Positions 10,561 through 22,930 of a stretch of 64,000 bases of DNA are shown in pieces (the stretch's first letter is position 1; the number at the start of each line of letters is the position of its first letter). The position numbers and the translations under genes are program-made. A model generated the notes under the pieces. That model had not been told where the DNA came from and searched no databases. It saw only the letters and a program-made list of their open reading frames with translations. The stretch spans positions 1,612,001 to 1,676,000 of the forward strand of contig OY482855.1 of NCBI GenBank assembly GCA_960531495.1, written 5' to 3'. Origin of the DNA: Zeus faber. Taxonomy: Eukaryota > Chordata > Actinopteri > Zeiformes > Zeidae.

Positions 10561-10680
10561 TAGATGGGCCTAAAACTGTGAGAAACACTTATGGAGCACA
10601 TAATAGTTCATCATATTAATCATCATATTATGTACTGCAGCATTCTGAACCATTCACCTTTGATGAGACAATGGTTCGGT
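10561..10680 (-). repeat. Truncated inverted B monomer at GA-array junction
   Basis: A B-type unit that stops after acaatggttcggt. The next base begins the GA-rich array (attgaaagaaagattg). It also carries a small local repeat, attaatcatcatatta. No target-site duplication or bridging sequence is visible. Confidence 0.85.
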
Positions 10681-11590
10681 ATTGAAAGAAAGATTGAATG
10701 ATTGAAAGAAATGTAGATTGAAATAAAGAATGAAAGAAAGATTTGAAGTAAGAATGAAATATTGAAAGAAAGATTTTAGGAAAGGTTGAAAGACTGAAAG
10801 AAAGAATAAAAGATTGAAAGAAAGATTGAAAGATTGAAAGAAATATTGAAAGAAAGAGAATTTGAAAGTAAGAAAGATTGAAAGAAAGATTGAAAGTAAT
10901 AAAGATTGAAAGAAAGAATAAAAGAAAAATTGAAAGATTGAAAGATTGAAAGATTGAAAGATTGAAAGAAAGATTGAAAGAAAGATTTAACGAAAATTGA
11001 AAGACTGAAAGTAAGAATGAAAGAAAGATTGAAAGTTTGAAAGAAAGAATGAAAGAATTAAAGAAAGATTGAAAGAAATATTGAAAGAAAGAATAAAAGA
11101 TTGAAAGAAAGAATGAAAGAAATACTGAAAGAAAGAAAGATTGAAAGTAAGAACGATTGAAAGAAAGATTTATAGAAAGATTGAAAGACTGAAAGAAAGA
11201 ATGAAAGATTGAAAGAAATATTGAAAGAAAGAGAGATTGAAAGATTAAAAGATTGAAAGAAAGATTGAAAGTAATAAAGATTGAAAGAAAGAATGGAGGA
11301 ATAATTGAAAGATTGAAAGAAAAAATGAAAGAATTAAAGAAAGATTGTAAGAAATATTGAAAGAAAGATTGAAAGAAAGAATGAAAGAAAGATTGTAAGA
11401 AAGAATGAAAGTAAGAAAGAAATATTGAAAGATTGAAAGAAATATTGAAAGAAAGAAAGATTGAAAGTAAGAACGATTGAAAGAAAGATTGAAAGAAAGA
11501 CTGAAAGCTTGAAAGAAAGAATGAAAGAAAGATTTTAAGAAAGGTTGAAAGACTGAAAGAAAGAATGAAAGATTGAAAGAAAGAATGAAA

Positions 11591-12563
11591 GAACGATTGA
11601 AAGAAAAAATGAAAGAATGATTGAAAGATTGAAAGAAAGATTGAATGTTTGAAAGAAAGATTGAAAGTATTAAAGATCGAAAGAAATATTTAAAGAAAGA
11701 TTGAAAGATTGAAAGAAAGAATGAAATAACGATTGCAAGAAAGAATGAAAGAATGAAAGAAAAATTGAAAGATTGAAAGAAATATTGAAAGAAAGAGAGA
11801 TTGAAAGATTACAAGATTGAAAGAAAGATTGAAAGTGATGAAGTTTGAAAGAAAGAATGAAGGAAAAACTGAAAGATTGAAAGACTGAAAGAATGAATGA
11901 AAGAAAGATTGAAAGATTGAATGAAAAAATGAAAATACTTAAAGAAAGATTGAAAGAAATATTGAAAGATAGATTGAAAGATTGAAAGAAAGAAAGATTG
12001 AAAGAAAGAATGAAAGAAAGATTGTAAGAAAGAATGAAAGTAAGAAAGAAAGATTGAAAGATTGAAAGAAATATTGAAAGAAAGAAAGATCGAAACTAAG
12101 AACGATTGAAAGAAAGATTGAAAGAAAGATTGAAAGCTTGAAAGAAAGATTGAAAGAAAGATTTTAAGAAAGGTTGAAAGACTGAAAGAAAGAATGAAAG
12201 ATTGAAAGAAAGAATGAAAGAACGATTGAAAGAAAGAATGAAAGAATGAAAGAAAGATTGAAAGATTGAAAGAAATATTTAAAGAAAGAGAGAATGAAAA
12301 TAAGAAAGATTGAAAGAAAGATTGAAAGTAATAAAGATTGAAAGAAAAAATGAACGAAAAATTGAAAGATTGATAGATTGAAAGAAAGATTGAAAGAAAG
12401 ATTTAAAGAAAGATTGAAAGACTGAAAGAAAGAATGAATAAAATAATTAAAGAAAGATTGAAGGTTTGAAAGATTGAAAGAAAGAATGAAAAAAAGAAAA
12501 ATTGAAAGAAAGATTGAAAGAAATATTGAAAGAGTGAAGGAAAGAATGAAAGAAAGATGGAAA
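11591..12563 (+). repeat. GA-array ~0.98-kb tandem duplication, copy 1
   Basis: The block starts at gaacgattgaaagaaaaaat and contains the rare words gaatgtttg, aaagatcgaaag, ataacgattgcaag, gtgatgaagtttg, gatcgaaactaag and agagtgaagg in that order. All recur in the adjacent copy, at an offset of 973 bp near the left end and 981 bp elsewhere. Confidence 0.88.
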
Positions 12564-13541
12564 GAACGATTGAAAGAAAAAATGAAAGAATGATAGAAAG
12601 ATTGAAAGATTGAAAGAAAGATTGAATGTTTGAAAGAAAGATTGAAAGTATTAAAGATCGAAAGAAATATTTAAAGAAAGATTGAAAGATTGAAAGAAAG
12701 AATGAAATAACGATTGCAAGAAAGAATGAAAGAATGAAAGAAAAATTGAAAGATTGAAAGAAATATTGAAAGAAAGAGAGATTGAAAGATTACAAGATTG
12801 AAAGAAAGATTGAAAGTGATGAAGTTTGAAAGAAAGAATGAAGGAAAAACTGAAAGATTGAAAGACTGAAAGAATGAATGAAAGAAAGATTGAAAGATTG
12901 AATGAAAAAATGAAAATACTTAAAGAAAGATTGAAAGAAATATTGAAAGATAGATTGAAAGATTGAAAGAAAGAAAGATTGAAAGAAAGAATGAAAGAAA
13001 GATTGTAAGAAAGAATGAAAGTAAGAAAGAAAGATTGAAAGATTGAAAGAAATATTGAAAGAAAGAAAGATCGAAACTAAGAACGATTGAAAGAAAGATT
13101 GAAAGAAAGATTGAAAGCTTGAAAGAAAGATTGAAAGAAAGATTTTAAGAAAGGTTGAAAGACTGAAAGAAAGAATGAAAGATTGAAAGAAAGAATGAAA
13201 GAACGATTGAAAGAAAGAATGAAAGAATGAAAGAAAGATTGAAAGATTGAAAGAAATATTTAAAGAAAGAGAGAATGAAAATAAGAAAGATTGAAAGAAA
13301 GATTGAAAGTAATAAAGATTGAAAGAAAAAATGAACGAAAAATTGAAAGATTGATAGATTGAAAGAAAGATTGAAAGAAAGATTTAAAGAAAGATTGAAA
13401 GACTGAAAGAAAGAATGAATAAAATAATTAAAGAAAGATTGAAGGTTTGAAAGATTGAAAGAAAGAATGAAAAAAAGAAAAATTGAAAGAAAGATTGAAA
13501 GAAATATTGAAAGAGTGAAGGAAAGAATGAAAGAAAGATGG
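12564..13541 (+). repeat. GA-array ~0.98-kb tandem duplication, copy 2
   Basis: This copy repeats the rare-word order of the preceding one with an 8-bp length difference near its start. Shorter, rearranged relatives of the same block begin near 14846 and 15553, recognised by gaatgtttg followed by aaagatcgaaag. Confidence 0.88.
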
Positions 13542-16439
13542 AAAGAAAGATTGAAAGAAAGAAAGATTGAAAGAAATATTGAAAGAAAGATTGAAAGAAA
13601 GATTGAAAGATTGAAAGAAAGAATGAAAGAAAGACTGAAAGATTGAAAGAAAAATTGAAAGAAAGATTGAAAGATTGAAAGATTGAAAGAAAAATTGAAA
13701 GTTTGAAAGAAATATTGAAAAACTGAAAGAAAGATTGCAAGAAAGATTGAAAAAAAAGAAAGATTTAAAGATAGAATAAAAGAAAGATTGAAAGAAATAT
13801 TGAAAGACAGAAAGATTGAAAGAAACAATGAAAGAAATATTGAAAGATTAAAAGAAAGAATGAAAGAAAGATTGAAAAATTGAAAGATTGAAAGAAAGAC
13901 TAAAAGAAAGAAAGAACGATTGAAAGAAAGATTGAAAGAAAGATTGAAAGAAAGAAAGATTGTAAGAGAGAATGAAACAAAGATTGAAATAAAGAATGAA
14001 AGAAAGATTGAAAGAAAAAATGAAAGAAAGATTGAAAGAAAGATGGAAAGAAAGTTTGAAAGAAAGAAAGATTGAAAGAAATAACAAAAGAAAGATTGAA
14101 AGAAATAATGAAAGAAAGATTGAACGATTGGAAGAAATATTGAAAGATAGAAAAATTGAAAGTAAGAAAGATTGAATGTTTGAAAGAAAGAATGAAAGAA
14201 AGATTGAAAGATTGAAAGATTGAAAGAAAGAATGAAAGAAAGATTGAAATATTGAAAGAAAGAATGAAAGAAAGATTGAAAGTTTGAAAGAAAGAATGAA
14301 AGAATGAAAGAAAGATTGAAAGAAATATTGAAAGAAAGAATGAAAGATTAAAAGAAAGAATGAAAGAATGAAAGAAATACTGAAAGAAAGAAAGATTGAA
14401 AGTAAGAACGATTGAAAGAAAGATTTATAGAAAGAATGAAAGAATGAAAGAAAGATTGAAAGATTGAAAGAAAGAGAGAATGAAAATAAGAAAGATTGAA
14501 AGAAAGATTGAAAGTAATAAAGATTGAAAGAAAGAATGGAGGAATAATTGAAAGATTGAAAGAAAAAATGAAAGAATGAAAGAAAGATTGTAAGAAAGAA
14601 TGAAAGTATGAAAGAAATATTGAAAGATTGAAAGAAATATTGAAAGAAAGAAAGATTGAAAGTAAGAACGATTGAAAGAAAGATTGAAAGAAAGACTGAA
14701 AGCTTGAAAGAAAGAATGAAAGAAAGATTTTAAGAAAGGTTGAAAGACTGAAAGAAAGAATGAAAGATTGAAAGAAAGAATGAAAGAACGATTGAAAGAA
14801 AAAATGAAAGAATGATAGAAAGATTGAAAGATTGAAAGAAAGATTGAATGTTTGAAAGAAAGATTGAAAGAATTAAAGATCGAAAGAAATATTTAAAGAA
14901 AGATTGAAAGATTGAAAGAAAGAATGAAATAACGATTGAAAGAAAGAATGAAAGAATGAAGGAAAAACTGAAAGATTGAAATACTGAAAGAATGAATGAA
15001 AGATTGATTGAAAGATTGAATGAAAAAATGAAAAACTTAAAGAAAGATTGAAAGAAATATTGAAAGATAGATTGAAAGATTGAAAGAAAGAAAGATTGAA
15101 AGAAAGAATGAAAGAAAGATTGTAAGAAAGAATGAAAGTAAGAAAGAAAGATTGAAATATTGAAAGAAATATTGAAAGAAAGAAAGATTGAAACTAAGAA
15201 CGATTGAAAGAAAGATTGAAAGAAAGATTGAAAGCTTGAAAGAAAGATTGAAAGAAAGATTTTAAGAAAGGTTGAAAGACTGAAAAAAAGAATGAAAGAT
15301 TGAAAGAAAGAATGAAAGAAAGATTGAAAGATTGAAAGAAATATTGAAAGAAAGAGAGAATGAAAATAAGAAAGATTGAAAGAAAGATTGAAAGTAATAA
15401 AGATTGAAAGAAATAACAAAAGAAAGATTGAAAGAAAGAATGAAAGAAAGATTGAACGATTGGAAGAAATTTTGAAAGATAGAAAAATTTAAAGTAAGAA
15501 AGATTGAAAGAAAGAATGAAAGAAAGATTGAAAGATTGAAAGATTGAAAGGAAGATTGAATGTTTGAAAGAAAGATTGAAAGTATTAAAGATCGAAAGAA
15601 ATATTTAAAGAAAGATTGAAAGATTGAAAGAAAAAATGAAAAACTTAAAGAAAGATTGAAAGAAATATTGAAAGACAGATTGAAAGATTGAAAGAAAGAA
15701 AGATTGAAAGAAAGAATGAAAGAAAGATTGTAAGAAAGAATGAAATATTGAAAGAAAGAATGAAAGAAAGACTGAAAAAAACAAAGAAAGATTGAAAGAA
15801 ATAAAGATTTAAAGAAAAAAAGATTTAAAGAAAGATTGAAAGACAAAGTAAGAATGAAAAAAAAGATTGAAAGAAAGATTGAAAAAAGAAAGAAAGATTG
15901 AAAGAAAGATTGAAAGAAAGAATGAAAGTTTGAAAGAAAGATTGAAAGAAAGATTGAAAGAAAGATTGAAAGACTGAAAGAAAAAATGAAAGAAAGATTA
16001 AAAGAGAGATTGAAAGATTGAAAGATTGAAAGAAGGAATGAAAGAAAGATTGAATGATTGAAAGATTGAAATAAAGAATGAAAGATTGAAAGAAAGAATA
16101 AAAGAACGATTGAAAGAAAGAATGAAAGAATGAAAGAAAGATTGAAAGATTGAAAGAATATTGAAAGAAAGAGAGAATGAAAGTAAGAACAATTGAAAGA
16201 AAGATTGAAAGTAAAAAAGATTGAAAGAAAGAATGAAAGAAAAATTGAAAGATTGAAAAATTGAAAGAAAGATTTAAAGAAAGATTTAAAGAAAGATTGA
16301 AAGACTGGAAGAAAGAATGAATAAAAGAATTAAAGAAAGATTGAAAGATTGAAAGATTGAAAGATTGAAAGAAAGATTGAAAAAAGAATGATTGAAAGAA
16401 AGAAAGATTTAAAGAATGAAAGATTTAAAGAAAGATTGA

Positions 16440-17660
16440 AAGACTAAAAGTAAGAATGAAAAAAAAGAATGAAAGCAAGATTGAAAGATTGAAAGATTGA
16501 AGGAAAGAATGAAAGATTGAAAGAAAGAATGAAAGAATGAAAGATAGATTGAAAGACTGAAAGAAATATTGAAAGAAGGAGAGAATGAAAGTAAGAAAGA
16601 TTGAATGAAAAATTGAAAGATTGAAAGATTGAAAGAAAGAATGAAAGAAAGATTGAAAGATTGAAAGAAATACTGAAAGAAAGAAAGAAAGATTGAAAGT
16701 AAGAACGATTGAAAGAAAGCTTGAAACGAATGATTTGAAAGAAAGAATGAAAGAAAGATTGAAAGATTGAACGATTGAAAGACAGAATGAAAGATTGAAA
16801 GAAAGAATAAAAGAACGATTGAAAGAAAGAATGAAAGAATGAAAGAAAGATTGAAAGATTGAAAGAATATTGAAAGAAAGAGAGAATGAAAGTAAGAAAG
16901 ATTGAAAGAAAGATTGAAAGTAAAAAAGATTGAAAGAAAGAATGAAAGAAAAATTGAAAGATTGAAAGATTGAAAGAAAGATTTAAAGAAAGATTTAAAG
17001 AAAGATTGAAAGACTGAAAGAAAGAATGAATAAAAGAATTAAAGAAAGATTGAAAGATCGAAAGATTGAAAGATTGAAAGAAAGATTGAAAAAAGAATGA
17101 TTGAAAGAAAGAAAGATTTAAAGAATGAAAGATTTAAAGAAAGATTGAAAGACTAAAAGTAAGAATGAAAGAAAGAGAGAATGAAAGTAAGAAAGATGGA
17201 AAGAAAAATTGAAAGATTGAAAGATTGAAAGAAAGAATTAAAGAAAGATTGAAGAAAGAGAGATTTAAAGAAAAAAAGATTTAAAGAAAGATGGAAAGAC
17301 TAAAAGTAAGAATGAAAAAAAAGATTGAAAGAAAGATTGAAAAAAGAAAGAAAGATTGAAAGAAAGATTGAAAGAAAGATTGAAAGAAAGAATGAAAGTT
17401 TGAAAGAAAGATTGAAAGAAAGATTGAAAGACTGAAAGAAAAAATGAAAGAAAGATTAAAAGAGAGATTGAAAGATTGAAAGATTGAAAGAAAGAATGAA
17501 AGATTGAAAGAAAGAATGAAAGAATGAATGAAAGATTAAAAGATTGAAAGAAATATTGAAAAAAAGAAAGATTGAAAGTAAGAAAAATTGAAAGAATGAA
17601 TGAAAGAAACAAAAAAAGACTGATAAAAAGAAAGAAAGTTTGAGAGATCAAAATATTTAA
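16440..17660 (+). repeat. GA-array segment related to 37.1-40.2 kb
   Basis: The rare words agaacgattgaaagaaagc followed by ttgaaacgaa (near 16700), gatcgaaagattg (near 17056) and aaaaaagactgataaaaag (near 17614) recur in the same order in the large units at 37.1-40.2 kb and 54.7-57.8 kb. The copy here is more diverged and has no LINE fragment. Confidence 0.7.
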
Positions 17661-17959
17661 AGAAAGAAAGATTGAAAGAAAGGTTGAAAGATAGAATGAA
17701 AGAAAGATTGAAAGATTGAAAGTTGTAAAGAAAGATTGAAAGAAAGATTTAAAGAAAGATTGAAAGACTAAAAAAAAGAATGAAAGAAAGATTGAAAGGT
17801 TGAAAGAAAGAATGAAAGAATGAAAGAAAGATTGAAAGATTGAAAGAAAGATTGGAAGAAAGAATGAAAGTATGAAAGAAAGATTGAAAGATCGAAGGAA
17901 AGATTGAAAGAACGATTGAAAGAAAGAATGAAAGAATGAAAGAAAGATTGAAAGCTTGA

Positions 17960-19160
17960 AAGAAAGATTGAAAGAAAGATTTTAAGAAAGGTTGAAAGAC
18001 TGAAAGAAAGAATTAAAGAAAGAATGATTGAAAGATTGAAAGAAAGAATGAAAGAAAGAATATAAGAACGATTGAAAGAAAGATTGAAAGTAAGATTGAA
18101 AGTTTGAAAGAAAGATTGAAAGAAAAATTGAAAGAAAGATTGAAAGACTGAAGGAAAGAATGAGTGAAAGATTGAAAGAAAGATTAAAAGAAAAAAAGAT
18201 TGAAAGTATTAAAGACTGAAAAAAATATTGAAAGAAAGATTGAAAGATTGAAAGATAGAATGAAAGAAAGATTGAAAGAAAGAATTAAAGAAAGATTGAA
18301 AGACTGAAAAAAATATTGAAAGAAAGATTGAAAGATTGAAAGATAGAATGAAAGAAAGATTGAAAGATTGAAAGATTGAAAGAAAGAATGAAAGAAAGAT
18401 TGAAAGACTGAAAGAAAGAATGAAAGAAAGATTGAAAGTGCGAAAGAAAGAATGAAAGAATTAAAGAAAGATTGAAAGAAATATTGAAAGAAAGAATGAA
18501 AGATTGAAAGAAAGAATGAAAGTAATAAAGATTAAAAGAAGGAATGAAGGAAAAATTGAATGTTTGAAAGACTGAAAGAATGAATGAAAGAAAGCTTGAA
18601 AGAAAGATTGAAAGAAAGATTTTAAGAAAGGTTGAAAGAATGAAAGAAAGAATGAAAGAAAGAATGATTGAAAGATTGAAAGAAAGAATATAAGAACGAT
18701 TGAAAGAAAGATTGAAAGTAAGATTGAAAGTTTGAAAGAAAGATTGAAAGAAAAATTGAAAGAAAGATTGAAAGACTGAAGGAAAGAATGAGTGAAAGAT
18801 TGAAAGAAAGATTAAAAGAAAAAAAGATTGAAAGTATTAAAGACTGAAAAAAATATTGAAAGAAAGATTGAAAGATTGAAAGATAGAATGAAAGAAAGAT
18901 TGAAAGATTGAAAGATTGAAAGAAAGAATGAAAGAAAGATTGAAAGACTGAAAAAAATATTGAAAGAAAGATTGAAAGATTGAAAGATAGAATTAAAGAA
19001 AGATTGAAAGATTGAAAGATTGAAAGAAAGAATGAAAGAAAGATTGAAAGACTGAAAGAAAGAATGAAAGAAAGATTGAAAGTGCAAAAGAAAGAATGAA
19101 AGAATTACAGAAAGATTGAAAGAAATATTGAAAGAAAGAATGAAAGATTGAAAGAAAGAA
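17960..19160 (+). repeat. GA-array pair of ~0.64-kb blocks
   Basis: The word gattttaagaaaggttg at 17974 and 18618 opens two similar blocks. Both contain agaatataagaacgattg, gagtgaaagattg, gtattaaagactg and gtgcgaaag or gtgcaaaag. The equivalent pair in the large unit lies at 40513 and 41179. Confidence 0.75.
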
Positions 19161-20242
19161 TGAAAAAAAGATTGTAAGAAAGAATGAAAGAAAGATTGAA
19201 AGATTGAAAGAAAGATTGAAAGAAAGATTGAATGTTTGAAAGCAAGATTGAAAGAAAGATTTAAAGAAAGATTGAAAGATTGAAAGAAAGATTGAAAGAT
19301 AGATTTAAAGAAAGATTGAAAGACTGAAAGAAAGATTGAAAGAAAGAAAGATTTATAGAAAGAATGAAAGAAAGATTGAAAAAAGAAAGATAGATTGAAA
19401 GAAAGATTGAAAGATTGAAAGAAAGAATGAAAGAAAGATTTAAAAAAAGATTGAAAAAAAGAAAGATTGAAAGAAAGATTGAAAGACAGATTGAAAGACT
19501 GAAGGAAAGAATGAAAGAAAGATGGAAAGAAAGATGGAAAGAAAGATTGAAAGAAAGAAAGATTGAAAGAAATATTGAAAGAAAGATTGAAAGATTGAAA
19601 GAAAGAATGAAAGAAAGATTGAAAGATTGAAAGAAAGAATGAAAGAAAGATTGAAAGAAAGATGGAAAGAAAGATTGAAAGAAAGAAAGATTGAAAGAAA
19701 TAATGAAAGAAAGATTGAACGATTGGAAGAAATTTTGAAAGATAGAAAAATTGAAAGTAGGAAAGATTGAAAGAAAGAATGAAAGAAAGATTGAAAGATT
19801 GAAAGAAAGAATGAAAGAAAGATTGAAAGATTGAAATATTGAAAGAAAGAATGAAAAAAAGATTGAAAGACTGAAAGAAAGAATGAAAGAAAGATTGAAA
19901 GATTAAACAATTGAAATAAAGTTTGCAAGAAAGTTTGAAAAAAGAAAGATTGAAAGAAAGAATGAAAGAAAGATTGAAAGATAGATGGATAGAAAGATTG
20001 AAGGAAAGAAAGATTGAAAGAATAACAAAAGAAAGATTGAAAGATTGGAAGAAATATTGAAAGATAGAAAAATTGAAAGTAAGAAAGATTGAAAGAAAGA
20101 ATTAAAGAAAGATTGAAAGATTGAAAAAAAGAATGAAAGAAAGATTGAAATATTGAAAGAAAGATTGAAAGATTGAAATAAAGATTGAAAGAAAGATTGA
20201 ACGATTGAAAGATTGAAATAAAGATTGAAAGTTTGAAAGAAA

Positions 20243-21613
20243 GATTCAAAGAAAGAAAGATTGAAAGAAATATTGAAAGAAAGATTGAAAGATTGAAAGA
20301 AAGATTGAAAGAAAGAATGAAAGAAAGATTGAAAGATGGAAATAAAGAATGAAAGAAAGATTGAAAGATTGAAAGATTGAAATAAAGAATGAAAGTTTGA
20401 AAGAAAGATTGAAAGAAAGATTTAAAAAAAGAAAGATTGAAAGTAAGAAAGATTGAAAGACATATTGAAAGAAAGATTGAAAGATTGAAAGAAAGATTGA
20501 AAGAAAGAATGAAAGAAATATTGAAAGAAAGATTGAAAGAAAGATTGAAAGACTGAAGGAAAGAATGAAAGAAAGATTGAAAGAAAGATTGAAAGAAAGA
20601 AAGATTGAAAGAATGAATGATTGAAAGATTGAATGATTGAAAGATTGAAAGAAAGATTGAAAGAAAGATTGAAAGAAAGATTGAAAGAAAGATTGAACGA
20701 CTGAAAGATTGAAAGAAAGATTGAAAGTTTGAAAGAGAGATTGAAAGACTGAAAGATAGATTGAAAGATTGAAGATTGAAAGATTGAAAGAAAGATTGAA
20801 AGAAAGATTGAACGACAGAAAGATTGAAAGAAAGATTGAAAGTTTGAAAGAAAGATTGAAAGACTGAAAGAAATAATGAAAGAAAGATTGAAAGAGAGAT
20901 GGATAGAAAGATTGAAAGAAAGAAAGATTGAAAGAAATAACAAAAGAAAGATTGAAAGAAATAATGAAAGAAAGATTGAACGATTGGAAGAAATATTGAA
21001 AGATAGAAAAATTGAAAGTAAGAAAGATTGAAAGAAAGAATGAAAGAAAGATTGAAAGATTGAAAGAAAGAATGAAAGAAAGATTGAAAGATTGAAATAT
21101 TGAAAGAAAGAATGAAAGAAAGACTGAAAGATTGAAAGAAAGATTGAAAGAAAGATTGAAATATTTAAAGAAAGATTGAAAGAAAGAATGAAAGAACAAT
21201 TGAAAGAAAGAATGAAAGAATGAAAGAAAAATTGAAAGATTGAAAGAAAGAATGAAAGAACGATTGAAAGATTGAAAGATTGAAAGATTGAAAGAAAGAA
21301 TGAAAGAAAGATTGAAAGAAAGATGGAAAGAAAGATTGAAAGAAAGAAAGATTGAAAGAAATAATAAAAGAAAGATTGAACGATTGGAAGAAATATTGAA
21401 AGATAGAAAAATTGAAAGTAAGAAAGATCGAAAGAAAGAATGAAAGAAAGATTGAAAGATTGACAGAAAGAATGACGGAAAGATTGAAAGATTGAAATAT
21501 TGAAAGAAAGAATGAAAAAAAGATTGAAAGACTGAAAGAAATATTGAAAGAAAGATTGAACGATTGAAAGATTGAAATAAAGATTGAAAGTTTGAAAGAA
21601 AGATTGAAAGAAC
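20243..21613 (+). repeat. GA-array ~1.4-kb tandem duplication, copy 1
   Basis: The block begins at the rare word gattcaaagaaag and includes agacatattg, gattgaagattg (a broken tetramer) and gaacaattg. The next copy starts 1371 bp later, and small indels raise the offset to 1407 bp. Confidence 0.82.
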
Positions 21614-22930
21614 GATTCAAAGAAAGAAAGATTGAAAGAAATATTGAAAGAAAGATTGAAAGATTGAAAGAAAGATTGAAAGAAAGAATGAAAGAAAGAT
21701 TGAAAGATTGAAATAAAGAATGAAAGAAAGATTGAAAGATTGAAAGATTGAAATAAAGAATGAAAGTTTGAAAGAAAGATTGAAAGAAAGATTTAAAAAA
21801 AGAAAGATTGAAAGTAAGAAAGATTGAAAGACATATTGAAAGAAAGATTGAAAGATTGAAAGAAAGATTGAAAGAAAGAATGAAAGAAATATTGAAAGAA
21901 AGATTGAAAGAAAGATTGAAAGACTGAAGGAAAGAATGAAAGAAAGATTGAAAGAAAGATTGAAAGAAAGAAAGATTGAAAGAATGAATGATTGAAAGAT
22001 TGAATGATTGAAAGATTGAAAGAAAGATTGAAAGAAAGATTGAACGACTGAAAGATTGAAAGAAAGATTAAAAGAAAGATTGAAAGTTTGAAAGAGAGAT
22101 TGAAAGACTGAAAGATAGATTGAAAGATTGAAGATTGAAAGATTGAAAGAAAGATTGAAAGAAAGATTGAACGACTGAAAGATTGAAAGAAAGATTGAAA
22201 GTTTGAAAGAAAGATTGAAAGACTGAAAGAAATAATGAAAGAAAGATTGAAAGAAAGAATGAAAGAAAGATTGAAAGAAAGAATGAAAGAAAGATTGAAA
22301 GAAAGATGGATAGAAAGATTGAAAGAAAGAAAGATTGAAAGAAATAACAAAAGAAAGATTGAAAGAAATAATGAAAGAAAGATTGAACGATTTGAAGAAA
22401 TATTGAAAGATAGAAAAATTGAAAGTAAGAAAGATTGAAAGAAAGAATGAAAGAAAGATTGAAAGATTGAAAGAAAGAATGAAAGAAAGATTGAAATATT
22501 GAAAGAAAGAATGAAAGAAAGACTGAAAGATTGAAAGAAAGATTGAAAGAAAGATTGAAAGATTGAAATATTTAAAGAAAGATTGAAAGAAAGAATGAAA
22601 GAACAATTGAAAGAAAGAATGAAAGAAAAATTGAAAGATTGAAAGAAAGAATGAAAGAACGATTGAAAGATTGAAAGATTGAAAGATTGAAAGAAAGAAT
22701 GAAAGAAAGATTGAAAGAAAGATGGAAAGAAAGATTGAAAGAAAGAAAGATTGAAAGAAATAATAAAAGAAAGATTGAACGATTGGAAGAAATTTTGAAA
22801 GATAGAAAAATTGAAAGTAAGAAAGATTGAAAGAAAGAATGAAAGAAAGATTGAAAGATTGACAGAAAGAATGACAGAAAGATTGAAAGATTGAAATATT
22901 GAAAGAAAGAATGAAAAAAAGATTGAAAGA
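21614..22930 (+). repeat. GA-array ~1.4-kb tandem duplication, copy 2
   Basis: This copy has the same rare-word order as the first and differs in the number of 12-bp words (three gaaagaatgaaa-type steps near 22240-22290 that are absent from copy 1). Further relatives begin with the same word at 42734, 44076, 60343 and 61673. The right boundary is approximate. Confidence 0.8.

Larger units (their letters stand above)
5685..10680 (-). repeat. A/B satellite array, inverted arm
   Basis: This is the same A/B family as the forward arm, reverse complemented, so each unit ends in aaatacatgt or a variant. I count about 26 units: full A-type units of 208 bp, B-type units of 192-205 bp, three A/B chimaeras of 199 bp, a 134-bp deleted chimaera and partial units at both ends. 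The strict B-B-A-A order of the forward arm is not kept here. Every A unit reads caattcgcc or a close variant, where the forward arm reads ggggaattg. That fixed difference separates the arms. Open frames of about 63 codons fill single monomers and are not called as genes. Confidence 0.95.

Noticed and set aside
19415..19630. Plus-strand K/E/R-rich frames (about 60-75 codons) that would form charged helices
   Set aside because: They begin with ATG only because gaatgaaa is a common word and end when an 8-bp word shifts phase. They follow array phase and are not conserved as units outside the duplicated segments.
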